Positions 9,101 through 17,220 of a stretch of DNA of 35,377 nt are shown here, one piece after another. This DNA is from Gnomoniopsis sp. IMI 355080. Taxonomy: Eukaryota; Ascomycota; Sordariomycetes; Diaporthales; Gnomoniaceae. How positions within the stretch are numbered: position 1 is the stretch's first letter; the number at the start of each line of letters is the position of its first letter. Below the pieces are notes generated by a model, which ran no database searches, had not been told where the DNA came from, and saw only the letters and a list, made by a program, of their open reading frames with translations. The position numbers and the translations under genes were made by a program. The stretch is taken from contig JAPEVC010000301.1 of the NCBI GenBank assembly GCA_027946555.1, positions 1-35,377 on the forward strand, given 5' to 3'.

Positions 9101-10530
9101 GCTTCGTATTCTATGTGGGAAAGCTCGTCCAAAAATTGGCAAGCACTCCCAATAGATTGCTGCATGAATCCAAATCGTTGAGCATTTGTATCCACTCGGC
9201 CACCCTGGAGATGATAGACGCCTGATACCTGCTGTATGATTTCGTCACTTGGTATGAAGTTCGGATCGTTCAGGTCAATCTGCCCCTGAGAAAAGTGCTG
9301 TTGATCTTGATACTGAGACATAGGTTGACTTGGCTGGTTGTTCGCAAAGTGATTCTGAGAGCCAGGCTGGAAGTGCGATGCAGATGCTGAATGGTGCTGG
9401 TGGATAGGAGATGTCTGCGGCATGACTTGCACCTGCTGACTGCTCATATTCAACGCACCAGCCGCGAACTGCTGGAGGAGATCTGGTTGGAACCGTGGTG
9501 TCATTGGAGAAAGTTGCTGGGCACTTCGCGAAGACTGTCGCTGTCCGGGCATGAAATGCGATTGGACACCCTGATACTGCTGCCGGCCACCGGTCTGAAA
9601 TGATGAGGCCAATGGTGAGAACTGCTGGTCGCTGCTCAATTGTTGCTGTTGCCCACCACTGAAGTGGGACTGGAATTGCCCATATGAAGGCCGTATTGCC
9701 ATTGGAATCCGCTGGCTGTGACCCATATGTTGCTGTTGTCCACTGATATACTGTGACTGGCCGTCTGTGGGACGACTACGTGACAGAGCATGTTGGTTGA
9801 ATGAATTGCCTGAAGATTGTCGAGAATTGTATCCGTTCGAGTTCTGCTGTCCATGCAAGCCTTGCACCAGTATGGGAAACTGCATGAGTTCTTCCGTAGT
9901 CCGCTGGGTTTCGGCGAGGCCATTAGGAAAGCTTTCAAAGGCGTTTGGTCGCACACTCACGTTATGTTGGCCTGAAGAAGCCCATGTCGCCGCCTGTACA
10001 AACCCCACTGGAGCGTGGTGGTCATTGTCACCTGGATTTGAAGAGAACCCCCGCCCAACGAGACTGTTGAAGGGCTGCTGAGCATTCATGCTGTGCCAGT
10101 GTTGGCCATCGGACTGGATGCATGCCTGTTGGCTACCGTATTGTAACGGTTGTTGGCCCAAATAAAACCGGCCAACTTGAGACGGTTGGCTGCCCAAGTC
10201 AAATGGCTCACCCTGACCTTGCTGACCGACTGTAGCAAACTGCTGCGTGTTGTACTGTTGCTGCTGCGAGCCAGTCTGGAAGTGCTGCCCAGCGTACTGC
10301 TGCTGCTGCTGCTGGCCAAATAGAGGTTGCTGACCGTCCTGCCGGCCAAGAGGCTGGTGCTGCTGCTGTCCGCCGTATTGAGGCTGCTGAAAACCATTCT
10401 CAGGATACAGGTCGCCATTATAGTATTGTCCGAGCCCACCGGTAAACGAGTGATTCTCGTCATCCCAATCGCTGTCGTCCATCTTGTATTCGGTCTCTGC
10501 GCGATAGGTGGATTGCACAATGGTCGTCAA
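6175..10530 (-). CDS. Large Gln-rich protein with F-box-like domain and acidic tail
   Basis: A single uninterrupted 4.36 kb frame encodes up to 1451 aa. The start may be M1 at 10530 or M17 at 10482 (MDDSDWDDENHSF), which looks equally good. Residues about 30-440 are extremely rich in Gln, with Asn, Gly, Ser, His and Phe (for example GQQQQQQYAGQ), resembling a prion-like disordered domain. Around residues 690-740 the segment CCDWTFMIEVTKHLRVKDII, followed by MLYSVSKTFHNLVN, has the spacing of an F-box, and a conserved-looking folded region continues to about residue 1100. The last 330 residues carry several Asp/Glu-rich blocks and a Lys/Gly-rich stretch (about 1390-1417, KGKGKAVAV) that could be a nuclear localisation signal. 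F-box proteins usually link substrates to an SCF ubiquitin ligase, which is only a suggestion here. No enzyme motif is visible. Confidence 0.85.
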   Translation of the reverse strand: MTTIVQSTYRAETEYKMDDSDWDDENHSFTGGLGQYYNGDLYPENGFQQPQYGGQQQHQPLGRQDGQQPLFGQQQQQQYAGQHFQTGSQQQQYNTQQFATVGQQGQGEPFDLGSQPSQVGRFYLGQQPLQYGSQQACIQSDGQHWHSMNAQQPFNSLVGRGFSSNPGDNDHHAPVGFVQAATWASSGQHNVSVRPNAFESFPNGLAETQRTTEELMQFPILVQGLHGQQNSNGYNSRQSSGNSFNQHALSRSRPTDGQSQYISGQQQHMGHSQRIPMAIRPSYGQFQSHFSGGQQQQLSSDQQFSPLASSFQTGGRQQYQGVQSHFMPGQRQSSRSAQQLSPMTPRFQPDLLQQFAAGALNMSSQQVQVMPQTSPIHQHHSASASHFQPGSQNHFANNQPSQPMSQYQDQQHFSQGQIDLNDPNFIPSDEIIQQVSGVYHLQGGRVDTNAQRFGFMQQSIGSACQFLDELSHIEYEAGDEDFRLFPEQVGEEAEVREGEIRQRALQRTAQWLDHNVAEAQHVDNPIPEDMVQDPLYQQTLLQVQEWQEQHNVPMTQDQQACLAAQETWKKKDNIKGGKRLAELDEDDLGDDIIEEAVRDAKRQRIRHEHLNFHANAQKVYLQGPENRPEPMDTDNSSADDNQVTSFDLDLEILGLTTEFKGEFSGQSLSLADNPFKKPYEHQIFDRNFRLIESICCDWTFMIEVTKHLRVKDIIMLYSVSKTFHNLVNLRFQSTIAAWAQEISPSGWKVFYWKFYGNLSMKDPAGKPWAMPGPVPIPRAPWARPSRVVSRTHVVRSVPSLKYLAMIAQREKHTRDILACLARAGHRLPETMHVTLKKIWMLMDISTNNLRRSFIRNEKIWTPRDLYNAQMFYVKLQMRFNEPIFGPKSTVLADTFLGLRDGLNPLWRLLRRKGYLEGEEILQQRLKYYCRESVVQHHLLVGSTYVGVHPNELGNEHKEGWGSGNIHLSRPDELVVEESVRRNLHLEKHIVFMMFWGHVDWKKRLNLVPTEDEMYMSDDELPSLPKTGKYAAHSMWGKCGNVPFEFDSWQPKHSMKARWKTLTREEKLAIIKNDEDEQMRALPFEKDVGEKFWDLPYNANDKAHPDYPGGEPANREEQEQESDDFDLDTEMGEADDEDTDSLDSFVADGIDDDLQRQNREQSMDSSSAEGEEGSGIVQYEFVYEDESLPMPDTIEDEEIIANWDELDPYLQQKIIEEQERVRRQDEKDERTLAIIVNDECEQSTRAKKALAIKDEANIHGNGESFTAASDPSPYTSPMKKQPKRYKYPGITDPISLALLERYDRFAPEEFRTDENGIILGGEQASSGSSNSPACSIELSDYDDYDDEDLKALADEEYDSDQVDFDLDSYQKFLERVGDDGGFRDPDAAGEGEGKGQGKAKAKPKSKKDVKGKGKAVAVESSDDEDDYDRDEMAHEGDLDDDVPLPKYDFRKF
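9290..10400 (-). repeat. Gln-codon (CAG/CAA) rich low-complexity tract
   Basis: Within the 5' part of the large gene the coding strand is dominated by CAG and CAA codons. The clearest short tandem run is at about 10302-10318, where the plus strand reads CTGCTGCTGCTGCTGG. CAG and CAA are mixed, so selection for glutamine is more likely than pure microsatellite expansion. The run could nevertheless vary in length between strains. Confidence 0.7.
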
Positions 10531-11236
10531 GGACGGATGAGAATTGGGAGGAAGGTTGTATTGAAATAGGGGACGGTTTGATGAAGTGCCCCGACTGTGA
10601 GTGTGTTAAAAAGATCTGGCGTTCGTGCAGATGCAAAAGGTTGAGTCGCATAGTATGTGCGATTGCAAACAGTGGTTTCCTTGGAGACTGTCAGAGCAAG
10701 TTGCTGGGACGACGGATTTCACTGTTTTGTTTTCTCTTCCAAGGCAGAAGACAATAAGGAACACAATGAAAGTAGGAGCACACAATGTAGGAGTCCGATA
10801 GATTCCCCATTGGTATCAGAATCGCGCGCAGCAGACAGTCAGGCAAAGCGGATTCTAGAACCTGTGACACACGTTCAGCAGCTTTCACGTGAAAGTTGCA
10901 GCATAATAGAACAATCAAGAGGACAGTCAAGTGAATAGAATTTTCGAGATACCACATAGTTTTTACCAGCGCGGCCTTCTTCACCGAGAACCCACAAAAA
11001 GCTATCAATCCTACACTAACGCCGGTGTGTTGTATCACAAATCCCTTCGTCCGCGTGTGGCACAATACTGCCAACGCCAATACCATAGAGCTCCACAGAA
11101 TTTGTGATCTCGCTTTTAGACTGTCAGTAGTTGGTATATCTCGCTGTGATTTATAAGCCTATCTTAGCCCTCTTGATCTTTGAAGGCTATGTAGCCATGA
11201 CCAAAAGTCATCGCTTGGGACGGCATGCAAACGGCT
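10531..11236. other. Promoter/leader of the Gln-rich gene and 3' region of hat2
   Basis: Both flanking genes read on the minus strand, so this stretch carries the 3' UTR of hat2 (ends 11237) and the promoter and 5' leader of the Gln-rich gene. A 131-codon minus-strand frame (10691-11086) is hydrophobic but unrecognised and shows no coding character. No further gene is supported. Confidence 0.5.
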
Positions 11237-12669
11237 CTAGCGTCGCCCATCCAACTCTTCAATGGGCATCTCAGCAATATCGTGGCCTACTATCGACTCG
11301 GCGGGTTTCCAAATCTGAAGAACGTTGTCTTCAGCAGCGCTAGCGACAAGCCAGGGGTCGTTTGGGTTCCAGCTAAAGTCAGCCAAGTGGTTGGTGTGAC
11401 CACCGTGCATAAACAGCCTGCCATTCAGGTTAGTGGAAGGGGCGATCACAATAGTCGAGATCGAATGCAGCAACTTACAGCTCTGGGGGGCCGTCCTCGG
11501 AGTCCTCGGGTGTCTGCTCCTCCCCTATGCGGGTGAGATCCCAAAAGATAACGCGGCGATCGTAACTAGCACTTCCCAGCACGCCGACCTCTTGCGGATG
11601 CCATGACAGCGAAGTCACGGCATCCATGTGGCCCTCCAGTGTGTGAACTTTCTCTTTTGAATTTCGTATGTCCCAGATGCCGATAGTCTTGTCTGCGGAG
11701 GCTGTAGCGATCAGAAACTCGGAGCCAGGGTTGAAAGCAAGCGCATTGAGAGCGTCGCTATGGCCACCCTTGACAACAAGCGCCGCACGGTTGTTATCCG
11801 CCAAACGAGTGTCAAGAATCTGGAGAGTCAGGTCGTCGGAAACGGTGCCAATGAAATGCTTGGCCACAGGGTGATATTGGACATCGTTAACAACTTGGTG
11901 GTGGTGGGTGAAGGTACGCGATGGTTGAACTTTCTTGTCGTTCATGGTGTTGAGGTCCCTGAACGGAGCATCTAATTAGCAGTGACCTCAAGAACGGGAC
12001 GTGCTGGGCGCGGGCTTACCATATACGAACAGTCTTGTCTTCACTGCCTGAAACAAGCCAGCCGGCCTCATGTGGGTTCCAATTTAGACCGAATCCCTCT
12101 GCTTCATGGCCAATCAGTTCGATGTCGGGATTCGGGGTACCAGAGAGCGTTGGCTGAAAGCTGTGTTTGGTTCGGTTAAAGACCAAGATCCGGCCGTCGA
12201 CACAGAAAGTGGCGATCATATCGGGATTTTGAGGTTGATAGCGGGCTTTGTTGACCTCGCCTGGGTGATCAATCTTCTGAACGATGTTCATCCTGATGGC
12301 AGCGGCCTCACGGCCGTAGCCGCCAATCTCACCACGGTCCTCATCGTAGTCGTTCGCATTAGGCTCGGCAGACTTGGGGATTTCGACCTCGGCGATTTGA
12401 AGGTAGTTGGACGTGCCGGTGGCTGTGTGTGTTCCGAGCAGAAGCCGATGAACACGATGATTCTTGCCCTCGGGATCCTTCACGTCGGGGAACCACTGGG
12501 TGGTCAGGGTGGGCCACTCCAACGCGGTGCTGAGAATCATGTCGTACAGAAACGGGCTGTTCTTCTTCCATGTTTTGTACTCCTCGTTGATGAGCTTCTC
12601 TTCCTCCTCGCCATTAAGATCCTGCTGATCCATATCGACGTCGACGTCAACGACCTCGGGGCGCGCCAT
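11237..12669 (-). CDS. hat2: Hat2/Msi1 (RbAp46/48-type) WD40 histone-binding protein
   Basis: Three exons on the minus strand, 12669-12020, 11958-11479 and 11417-11237, joined over two 61-nt introns, give 436 aa, the usual family length. The splices are fixed by IW|DLNTMNDKK and GPPEL|LFMHGGHTNH. The N-terminus has the H4-binding segment (NEEYKTWKKNSPFLYDM, then ALEWPTLTTQWFPD). It is followed by WD repeats such as GWLVSGSEDKTVRIWD, FLIATASADKTIGIWD and VLGSASYDRRVIFWD, and ends in DPWLVASAAEDNVLQIW. Hat2 with Hat1 acetylates new histone H4. The same fold serves as the small subunit of CAF-1, histone deacetylase and PRC2 complexes. Filamentous ascomycetes may carry more than one member, so hat2 versus msi1/cac3 needs a phylogeny. 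It should act in nucleus and cytoplasm. No odd residues are noticed. Confidence 0.93.
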
Positions 12670-13142
12670 GATGATGTCGGGGTGCGGTTCGCAAAGATTG
12701 CTCGGTCGGTTGGCAACAAGTCAAAGTTAGCGGTCCAGGTCGAAGGAGGGGTCGAGTACCTCGAGCTGCGAGAAAGGTGAGGTTGAAGTGTGGATGTCAC
12801 CTCATAAGAAGGGCTGGAGATGTGTTGGTGTTTGACGTTGCTGCACCTAGCAGATGAAGCTTTTCAGAGCTACTTTAGACATGTCGTTGGATTGCGAACT
12901 AAACGCGACTTACGCGTTTTGGCGTTGAGTGCCTTTGGTGCTGGGGAGAAAAAAAGTGGGGAGCGGCCGCAGGATCCTGCCGTGAACAGGGATCAAGCTT
13001 CGAGACTTTTAGCCTTTTGGGCATTCCAAAAAGAGCACAAACAACCACACTGCTCACCATGACATTGCTTGCTGATTTGTGACATGGAAGCCACCGATGT
13101 TGTGGACAGGAAGTCTTTCATTTGTTCTCAAACACTATTCCT
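12670..13142. other. hat2 promoter region
   Basis: This stretch lies between the start of hat2 (12669) and the stop of the candidate small gene (13143), both on the minus strand. It must hold the hat2 promoter and leader. No other coding frame is convincing. Confidence 0.5.
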
Positions 13143-13533
13143 TTATAGATCCAATCCGGCCCCGGTCCTTTGCCTCCGGACTCTTGCGGCGCGGATGACT
13201 TTCATTAGTTGACTCGTGGGCAAAGAACTGACGGGAGGGTACCAAGTTGCATCGTTCTCAAGGGGCCCACGAAGTCTGTCTCCTAATCGTCCGTCACCCT
13301 GGGACTGTTGTGTCGTCTGATCAGCACCTGGAACGGTTTCAGTCAGTTTGACAGCGCGCCGCTTTTCTGGGACTCGAATGTGATGGGCTTTGCGCACCTG
13401 GTGTCGGGCTCTTGGGGGTCAACTCCGGACCATGATTCTGATGCTGAGGTGTTTTGCGTTGAGCACCTGGGCCTGGGACATTCGGACCATTGTGGGAAGC
13501 ACGACTGATGTCGCCCGTCTGAACGTTGCTCAT
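13143..13533 (-). CDS. Candidate small two-exon protein (106 aa), unrecognised
   Basis: Exon 1 (13533-13398) reads MSNVQTGDISRASHNGP... and would stop soon after. A 70-nt intron (13397-13328) has donor GTGCGC, a consensus branch site ACTGAC near its 3' end and acceptor TTCCAG. It joins in phase to exon 2 (13327-13143), which includes GPLENDATWYPPVSSLPTS, continues with QLMKVIRAARVRRQRTG and ends at TAA. The total is 106 aa: a polar Pro/Gly/Gln-rich N-terminal half and a basic C-terminus. There is no signal peptide, membrane segment or known domain. Support is the clean phase join with a branch site in the right place. Against it are the small size and the absence of a recognised family. An additional upstream exon is possible. 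It would lie head-to-tail upstream of hat2. Confidence 0.45.
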
Positions 13534-14828
13534 CTTTGTGAATATGTGTCAGGACACTGTTAAAGAAGTTCGACTTGGTTGGACTCCCTCGCCGGCAATG
13601 GCTGCCCTACAAACTATGCATATCTTCGAGCAGGTTGCTAGGCACCGATTCAGACAATGCCGCTCACCGCATTGCGGACGGATACAGAGGTGGCATTTTT
13701 AGGCTCTCATTGTGGTGTCAGACAGTCCAAAAAGCCAGGCAGCAAGGATGAAAAACATGCCACGAAGATGCCGACTCCAGAAATGTTTACATCTTGAGTG
13801 TTCTATGGAATTTGGATCTCCACCACAACGGGTTCCGTGATATCATCTCCCCCGTCATTTGCTACGCTCTTCTTTTCCTGGTCTCTTGGTGTATCTGTTT
13901 GGTCTAAGCTTTCTTTCGACATTGTCCGCCCAATAAACACAGAATAGAACAAGTTCAAACATGTGGGGTAATTTCTATACTTCTTTTTCACGCGTTCTTG
14001 TTCCTTCCATCCCTTTTCATAATGACAAGAGATCCCCGGGCGTCTATCTACGAGGACCAGCCTTTCCAAAACACCGACGAACATGGGCAGCACTTTCACA
14101 AGCATCATAAGCATCACAAGCAGCAGGCGCATGAAAGGAATCGAGGACGTAGCAATCCAAGAACTTGCAACTTCGAAAGAATGAGTCTAGAAACAACCAG
14201 TAAGATTGTCTTTTGAGATATGCAACAGCATCAATGAATGAAAACAATACGAGGTAATATCTCTGGATCGAGGCCCGTGACTCCACCAGGACTCCCTCGC
14301 TATGCTTCGAAGCCTGAGAAACCAGCCACCATGCCAGCCTTTGTCCACCCATCCTCCGACCGGCCCAAAACCTTCCTGACCACGAAAGCCGACGCAAGTC
14401 TTCCCCCAATCCCATCACCCATGAAAGCTGCTACACTGCCAATGTAGTGGCAGTGGCAGTGTAACGAACTAAAGGTAGCACACAATAACCAGGAAAGAGA
14501 AAGACGGACATAAACAAAAAAAGAAAAAGAGGAAAAAGGAAGCACCAACCTCCATCCACACTCCGAGCCTTTCCCTGCGTGAAATGTACAAGACTTGAGG
14601 AAACAAACTGACACCAAGCACACATTTTATCTTTCCGTTCCACGCCCCGTTTTTATATCCATACCTCGAATCCCCTGCACCAGCCAATGCCCAATGTAAC
14701 CACCCTCCCCCTTATGTCAAGAGTCTATGGTATGCTTGCAATCTGTTCAAATACAGTCGATTGAAAAAGGTGTTTGAACTTTGCTCCGAAGTCAACAAGT
14801 TGTCCAGGGACGCCGTCATGTACAATGT
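13534..14828. other. Intergenic region with a weak plus-strand coding candidate
   Basis: This region holds the 3' UTR of the nrp1-like gene (ends 14829) and upstream sequence of the small gene. On the plus strand a frame from ATG 14022 (MTRDPRASIYEDQPFQN, then a His/Lys stretch HFHKHHKHHKQQ) runs to a possible donor GTAAGA near 14200. A second Pro-rich frame (14238-14447, ending SPMKAATLPM) follows. They could be two exons of a small gene, but I could not settle an acceptor. A purine-rich run (AAACAAAAAAAGAAAAAGAG) lies near 14514-14535. Confidence 0.3.
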
Positions 14829-17220
14829 TTAATTGGCAGGGGACCTGCTGCTCGCGCCAGGGCCACCCGGAGCGCCACCACCGTTTTGGCGGCCGTCAGG
14901 GCCGCTGACCGTCAGGTCATTGATGCCGCTTGTGAGGAATGAGAATGGGTCGCGTTCTCCAGGCCCATAGAAGCTGTTGGAAGGCCCAGCTGAGGCAGGT
15001 CCATTCTGTGCTGACTGAAAGGCAGCCTCCGCACGACTGTCGAAAGCACCAGCAGAGTGCAACCCTGCAGCAGGGCCGAAGTTGGTGTTGAGCCCAGCTG
15101 GGTAAGGAGCTGCACCTGCACCAAGACCAGCAGGAAGCGCATAGGTGCTAGGAGGTCCGCCAAACTGCTGGCCATAGCCACCTCCAGCACCGAAACCGCC
15201 GCCGCCGCCGAAAGGCCCAGGGCCAGGTGTACCTCCCATGGAGGACCCTCCCATGTATGAAGACGAGGGAGTATCCATCCCGGGTGTTGGGTATCCAGAG
15301 TCGGCCACGACCGCAGCATTATGACGGCTAGCCCCACAGCGGAGACAACATACGTTTTTCGCGAAGTTGTGGTAGCCGCAGACTTCATTGCCACACTTCC
15401 AGTCTCCAGCTCGGAAAGGAACAACTCCGCTGCCTCCCATGCGCCCACCGCCATGACCCATGTGTCCGTGGTGACCGCCGTGACCGTGGTGAGGAGGTCC
15501 CATCATCTGCTGGGGTGGGCCGTATCCAAAACTAGGTCCATAGCCCATGTCACCTGTCGGGCCCGCGCTGACAGCCGGATAAGAGCAACGGAAGCACGCA
15601 GTGCGGCGCTGGAAGTTTGAGAAGCCACAGGAAGGGCATGTCCAATCGCCAGGACGAGGGCGATTTTTGCTTGGAGGGAAAGCGCAGAGTATGTCGTGAG
15701 CACGATCAAGCACCCTACTGCTAGACGGAGAAACCTCGATAGCCTTCTCATTCAGGGCTCGTCCGTTCATACAGAGACTCTCGGCCGCCTAAAGGGAAAT
15801 TCAGTCAGCATTGACACAAATGCATATCTTTGTATGTGAGCGGATCTGTGCTTGGAGGCAGAGCCGCATTGACAAGCCCTGTCGCGTTCGCATTTTTGCT
15901 GCAAGTAGCGGTACCTGTAGGAACATATGAAACGCAAATAGGACGCCATCAAAGGGTCCGAATGGGCCAACTTACTTCTTCGTGGGATGAAAAAACGGCG
16001 AATCCGGTGCCTGTGGGCTTCTGTTGTTCTGGCGTACGGAGCGTCCAGAAGGCGATAGGCCTACCACCAAACTGGGTGAACCAGCTCTCCAGCTCGGACT
16101 GCGTGGTGTCATGCGGTAGCCCTGACATGTGCAAGACCTTGCTTCGCTCAGAGAGGAAAGCCCTTACATCAGCGCGAGCATCCATGGGCCTTGTAAGCAC
16201 GTCAGGATGTTCGCTTTGAGGCTGCGACTTGCGAATGAGGCCACGGAGAACACGAGATAGGGTCACTGCTTCTTCCATGGCTCGTCGAGGAGAAGCCGGA
16301 GCTAGGGCCTGTAGGTGGAAAGGAAGGTTGTGCTTGATTGGCGCACTGGACTGAACGGCCTCGACCTCTAGAGCAGCACAGATGTTGGACAAAGACGAAG
16401 GGCCGAAAGGCAGAGACTCCGGGTGGTGGTTCTGCCATCTCATGTACTCGGTACGGAGGTCAAAGGTGCGGGAGTGCTGGAGATATGGGGGTAGCACAAC
16501 AGCCTTGTCGCGAGCCTCTCGGGGCAGCTGAACACGGAGATCCCAGGCATCCAGAGTGACGAATACAAAGTCGAGATTCTGCGAGGTGAGCTGGTCGCTG
16601 ACGAAGGTGTCAAACCTGTTGATAGCGTCTCTAAAGGTACCCGCATTTCGAACGTGCTCCCAGGTCAGCGTGGTCAAGCTGGCTGCGAGAGAGATTATGG
16701 TCAGCGCAATGAAGGAACACGAGGCGGGAGGGAGACCAAGCTTACTGCACAACGGAGTTATAGGAGTGTTGACGGGCTTGACTAGGACGCTCTCGTGGTG
16801 TAGCTAAGAAAGAGAAAGGGATTTTGTTAGCTTCCGAGTATTACACCAGCAGTCTAGGATTACAATGCCCACCTCGTCGAAAGTCTTGGCATCGACCAGA
16901 ATCCACCCAATCTCAATGACCTCAGCACTGTCTTTCGTCACGTAAACGCCGTGCTCATCGCAGGTTGTGGCGACATGAATCACAATGTAGCGGTCGGGAG
17001 CGGGCACCGGTGGTGGGAGGGAAGCCATCTCGATCTCGCTGACCTCGCTAATGGGAGGGTATAGTGGACGCAGGACAGTCGTTGGCCCCCTTGGAAGATC
17101 ACACTGGTCGTTGAAAACTCTAGGAGAATAGGAACGGCGACGGGCGTGCGTCGAAGTCCACTCTGACAAAAGCCAATTGTGGAGATAATCTCGGTCGACA
17201 GACCGAGAATTGCCTGCCAT
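14829..17220 (-). CDS. nrp1: Nrp1-type RNA-binding protein: DEDDh-like domain, RRM, two RanBP2 zinc fingers
   Basis: Four exons on the minus strand, 17220-16873, 16803-16746, 16682-15976 and 15788-14829 (introns 69, 63 and 187 nt), give 690 aa. The joins restore TFDE|LHHESVLVKP, PLC|TSLTTLTWEH and SSHEE|AAESLCMNG. Residues about 77-290 resemble the ERI1-like DEDDh 3'-5' exonuclease fold. Motif I is IHVATT (H82, A84) where active enzymes have D-x-E, motif II Asp is kept in AWDLR (D183), and motif III is degraded (PRRAMEEA). It is therefore probably catalytically dead. An RRM follows (about 300-392; RNP2 LHMSGL, RNP1 GTGFAVFS), then two RanBP2-type C4 fingers (about 418-441, WTCPSCGFSNFQRRTACFRC; about 500-525, WKCGNEVCGYHNF...) and a Gly/Pro-rich tail. 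Yeast Nrp1, found in stress granules, has the same RRM plus two-finger order. The symbol rests on architecture. Confidence 0.87.

Noticed and set aside
12106..12780. 224-codon plus-strand frame opposite hat2
   Set aside because: Antisense shadow of the hat2 first exon; its apparent regularity comes from the real gene's codon use.
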